Source of the DNA: JAVVFH01 sp032250585
Lineage (GTDB): Bacteria; Pseudomonadota; Gammaproteobacteria; Xanthomonadales; SZUA-36
Assembly: GCA_032250585.1 (NCBI GenBank)
Contig: JAVVFH010000165.1
Location: 1 to 7,602, forward strand
DNA length: 7,602 bases
Direction: 5' to 3'
Under the pieces are notes generated by a model. The model searched no databases. It saw only the letters and a list, made by a program, of their open reading frames with translations, and was not told where the DNA came from. Both the position numbers and the translations under genes were made by a program. Shown piece after piece: positions 5,314 through 7,602 of this stretch (position 1 is the first letter of the stretch; every line of letters begins with the position of its first letter).

Positions 5314-7602
5314 ATGATCAAACTCGAAGACCTGCGCGAAGATGCGGTCGTCACCGGCCTGCAGCCCGGCGACCAAGCCCGGATCGTGCGGGTGGAGATG
5401 CTCGGCGCCGACGCGCGGACGGTTACCTACAAGGACGGTAACGGCAGCCTGCAGGAGCGGGTGGTGTTCCGGAGCGACGAACCCGGTCTCGAACTGGTCG
5501 AGGAAGGGGCACGCTGGGGGTTTTCCGCCGACCCGGAACACTTCAAGCTCGGCGTCGAGGCACAGCGCATCCGCCTGGCCCATTTGTTCGATCCGATGAT
5601 GGCGGTGCACACCTCGAACGTCGAGCCGCTTCCCCACCAAATCTCGGCGGTCTACGAGCACATGCTCGAAAAGCAGCCGTTACGCTACGTGCTGGCCGAC
5701 GACCCCGGCGCCGGCAAGACCATCATGGCCGGGCTGTTCATCCGTGAGTTGATCCTGCGCGCAGATGCCGAGCGCATTCTTATCGTGGCCCCCGGCTCGC
5801 TGGTCGAACAGTGGCAGGACGAGCTCTGGGAAAAGTTCGAGCTCACCTTCCACATTTTCGGCCACGAGATGCAGAACGCCGCGGCCTCGCGCAATGCTTT
5901 CGACGAGCACAACCAGTTGATCGCCCGGCTCGACCAGATTTCGCGCAATGACGACTTTCAGGAACTGCTCGCACAGACCCATTGGGACCTGGTTGTGGTT
6001 GACGAGGCCCACAAGATGTCGGCGAGCTACTTCGGCAACAAGGTCACCGAGACCAAACGCTTCAAACTCGGGAAACTGCTGGGCCGGCTCGCCCGCCATC
6101 TCCTGCTGATGACGGCCACGCCACACAACGGCAAGGAGGCCGATTTCCAGCTCTTTCTGTCACTGCTCGATGGGGACCGCTTCTACGGCAAGTTCCGCCA
6201 GGGCGCCCACAAGGTCAGCATCGATGACCTGATGCGGCGCATGGTCAAGGAAGACCTGCTCAAGTTCGATGGCTCCAAACTCTTTCCGGAAAGACGGGCC
6301 AACACCGTCAACTACCAGCTTTCCGATCTGGAAGCCGCGCTCTACAGCCAGGTCACCGAATACGTACGCGAGGAAATGAACCGGGCCGAACGCCTCCAGG
6401 GCCAGCAGAAGGGCGCAGTCGGCTTCGCGCTCACCCTGCTCCAGCGCCGGCTGGCTTCCTCGCCCGAGGCCATCTACCAGTCCCTCAAGCGCCGCCGCAA
6501 GCGCCTGGAAAGGCGCGTCCAGGAAGAGCGGCTGGTCCAGCGCGGCCACCACGTCGCCGAGACTCTGACCGAATACCGCGTCGCGCTGGCGAAGAACGCC
6601 GACGACGCCGAAGAGGAGCTGAGCGCGGCCGAGTACGAGGAACTGGCAGACGAACTGGTCGACGAGGCCAGCACCGCCCAGACCATCGAGGAGCTCGAGC
6701 TCGAGATCAACACGCTGAATGGGCTGGAAGCCCAGGCCTTGCGGGTCGTGCAGTCGAAAAAGGACCGCAAGTGGGACGAACTCTCCAGGCTGCTCCAGGA
6801 CAACCCGGAAATGTTCAGCGAGGGCCGGGCCCGCCGCAAGCTGATCATTTTCACCGAGCACAAGGACACCCTGAATTACCTGATCGAGAAGATCGGTGGC
6901 CTGCTCGGCAAGCCGGCCGCAGTGGTCGCGATCCACGGCGGCGTCGGCCGCGATGATCGGCGCAAGATCCAGGAAGAGTTCTGGACCAACCCGGAAGTCC
7001 TCATCATGGTCGCCACCGACGCCGCCGGCGAAGGCGTCAACCTCCAGGTGGCCAGTCTGATGATCAACTACGATCTGCCCTGGAATCCCAACCGCCTGGA
7101 GCAGCGCTTCGGCCGCATCCACCGCATCGGCCAGCAGGAAATCTGTCACCTCTGGAACCTGGTCGCCACCGAGACCCGCGAAGGCGACGTGTTCCAGCGC
7201 CTGTTCGAAAAGCTCGAAGTCGAGCGCATGGCGCTCGGCGGCCGAGTCTTCGACATCCTGGGCGAAGCCTTCGAGGGCCGGGCGCTGCGCGATTTGATCA
7301 TCGACGCGATCCGTTACGGCGATCAGCCTGAAAAGCAGCGGGAGATCTTCCGCAACCTGGAAGAATCGCTGGATACCGGCCACCTGAAGGAAATCATCCA
7401 GCGCAATGCCCTGGTCGAATCCAGCCTGAGCATGGAGCACCTCTACTCGGTCCGTGAACAGATGGAGAAGGCCGAGGCACGCAAGCTGCAGCCGCACTTC
7501 ATCCGCACCTTCTTCGAGGAGGCGTTCCAGCGCCTCGGCGGGCACATGGTCAAGCGCGAGCCGGGGCGCTACGAGGTCAAGAACGTGCCCACCGACGTTC
7601 GC
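5314..7602 (+). CDS. SNF2/DEAH-type helicase of DISARM (DrmD)-like defence family, 3'-truncated by window end
   Basis: The ATG at 5314 has GGGGGA six bases upstream, and the frame stays open to the last base (763 residues). An N-terminal region of about 105 residues precedes PLPHQISAVYEHML. Helicase motifs follow: Walker A DPGAGKT (130-136), the DEAH box with D230-H233, motif III TATPH (267-271), IIFTEHKDT (511-519), and motif VI QRFGRIHRIGQ (597-607) with arginines that contact ATP. Between the two RecA-like lobes lies a long, charged, coiled-coil-like insertion (about residues 350-490) with an acidic stretch around EEELSAAEYEELADELVDE. The segment after motif VI, ending LQPHFIRTFFEEAF and VKNVPTDVR, is typical of the roughly 950-1200 residue helicases in DISARM (DrmD), ARMADA and DUF3883/DUF1156 loci. 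Such enzymes are thought to translocate on DNA and remodel or load partner complexes during phage defence. Which of these systems it belongs to cannot be told from this window. It probably continues for 200-400 residues, perhaps with its own C-terminal nuclease-like domain. Confidence 0.9.
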   Translation, partial: MIKLEDLREDAVVTGLQPGDQARIVRVEMLGADARTVTYKDGNGSLQERVVFRSDEPGLELVEEGARWGFSADPEHFKLGVEAQRIRLAHLFDPMMAVHTSNVEPLPHQISAVYEHMLEKQPLRYVLADDPGAGKTIMAGLFIRELILRADAERILIVAPGSLVEQWQDELWEKFELTFHIFGHEMQNAAASRNAFDEHNQLIARLDQISRNDDFQELLAQTHWDLVVVDEAHKMSASYFGNKVTETKRFKLGKLLGRLARHLLLMTATPHNGKEADFQLFLSLLDGDRFYGKFRQGAHKVSIDDLMRRMVKEDLLKFDGSKLFPERRANTVNYQLSDLEAALYSQVTEYVREEMNRAERLQGQQKGAVGFALTLLQRRLASSPEAIYQSLKRRRKRLERRVQEERLVQRGHHVAETLTEYRVALAKNADDAEEELSAAEYEELADELVDEASTAQTIEELELEINTLNGLEAQALRVVQSKKDRKWDELSRLLQDNPEMFSEGRARRKLIIFTEHKDTLNYLIEKIGGLLGKPAAVVAIHGGVGRDDRRKIQEEFWTNPEVLIMVATDAAGEGVNLQVASLMINYDLPWNPNRLEQRFGRIHRIGQQEICHLWNLVATETREGDVFQRLFEKLEVERMALGGRVFDILGEAFEGRALRDLIIDAIRYGDQPEKQREIFRNLEESLDTGHLKEIIQRNALVESSLSMEHLYSVREQMEKAEARKLQPHFIRTFFEEAFQRLGGHMVKREPGRYEVKNVPTDVR

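Noticed and set aside
6160..7545. A 461-codon open frame on the minus strand opposite the helicase
   Set aside because: It is antisense to a helicase with all motifs in place; the Leu/Val/Ala/Asp-rich repetitive composition is that of a shadow frame in GC-rich DNA.
1..7602. CRISPR arrays, rRNA, insertion-sequence ends or a transposase gene
   Set aside because: No regularly spaced direct repeats, RNA gene signatures, or transposase motifs were seen on either strand, even though the truncated genes suggest past mobile activity.

Overview
The window comes from a GC-rich, densely coding bacterial chromosome. The family content (a thiopurine methyltransferase of the Pseudomonas/Xanthomonas type, a PGAP1-like esterase, an sll1863-type coiled-coil stress protein, a Fic protein close to those of gammaproteobacteria) suggests a GC-rich gammaproteobacterium, perhaps near Xanthomonadales/Chromatiales. 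This is an inference from family resemblance and codon style; no marker gene is present.

Positions 1-1240 look like ordinary chromosome that has been rearranged. The 3' end of an alpha/beta-hydrolase gene is followed by the first third of a thiopurine methyltransferase gene. That gene is cut off exactly where an oppositely oriented gene for a 97-residue coiled-coil protein begins. The coiled-coil gene has a leader with two tandem inverted repeats, one of which touches its ribosome binding site.

Positions 1241-3494 are accessory. They hold a 398-residue protein joining a DUF6933-like N-terminus to a plasmid pRiA4b ORF-3 domain, then a gene-poor stretch of about 440 bases. That stretch carries a REP-like palindromic repeat, a minus-strand fragment that resembles the N-terminus of HNH restriction endonucleases, and a 38-codon open frame. 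A complete class-I-like Fic AMP-transferase gene follows, with the tiny frame immediately upstream.

Positions 3495-3874 hold one small basic hypothetical protein on the minus strand, and a dyad between it and the next gene.

Positions 3875-7602 are the most interesting part: two same-strand genes that together look like a DNA-defence locus. The first encodes a 438-residue protein with an N-terminal region resembling the ScoMcrA-type sulfur-binding (phosphorothioate-DNA) domain, a middle KHxNISAV/GYxPxxNYQ domain, and a C-terminal DUF3883 domain with PD-(D/E)xK-like D, E and K residues. The second, cut by the window end at residue 763, is a large SNF2/DEAH-type helicase of the kind found in DISARM (DrmD), ARMADA and related helicase/DUF3883/DUF1156 loci. 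The first protein could recognise and cut DNA and the helicase could translocate on it. The genes expected to complete such a system (a DNA methyltransferase, DrmA/B-like or DUF1156/DUF499 partners) would lie past position 7602. Two or more truncated genes within 2.6 kb upstream support the idea of a variable defence island.
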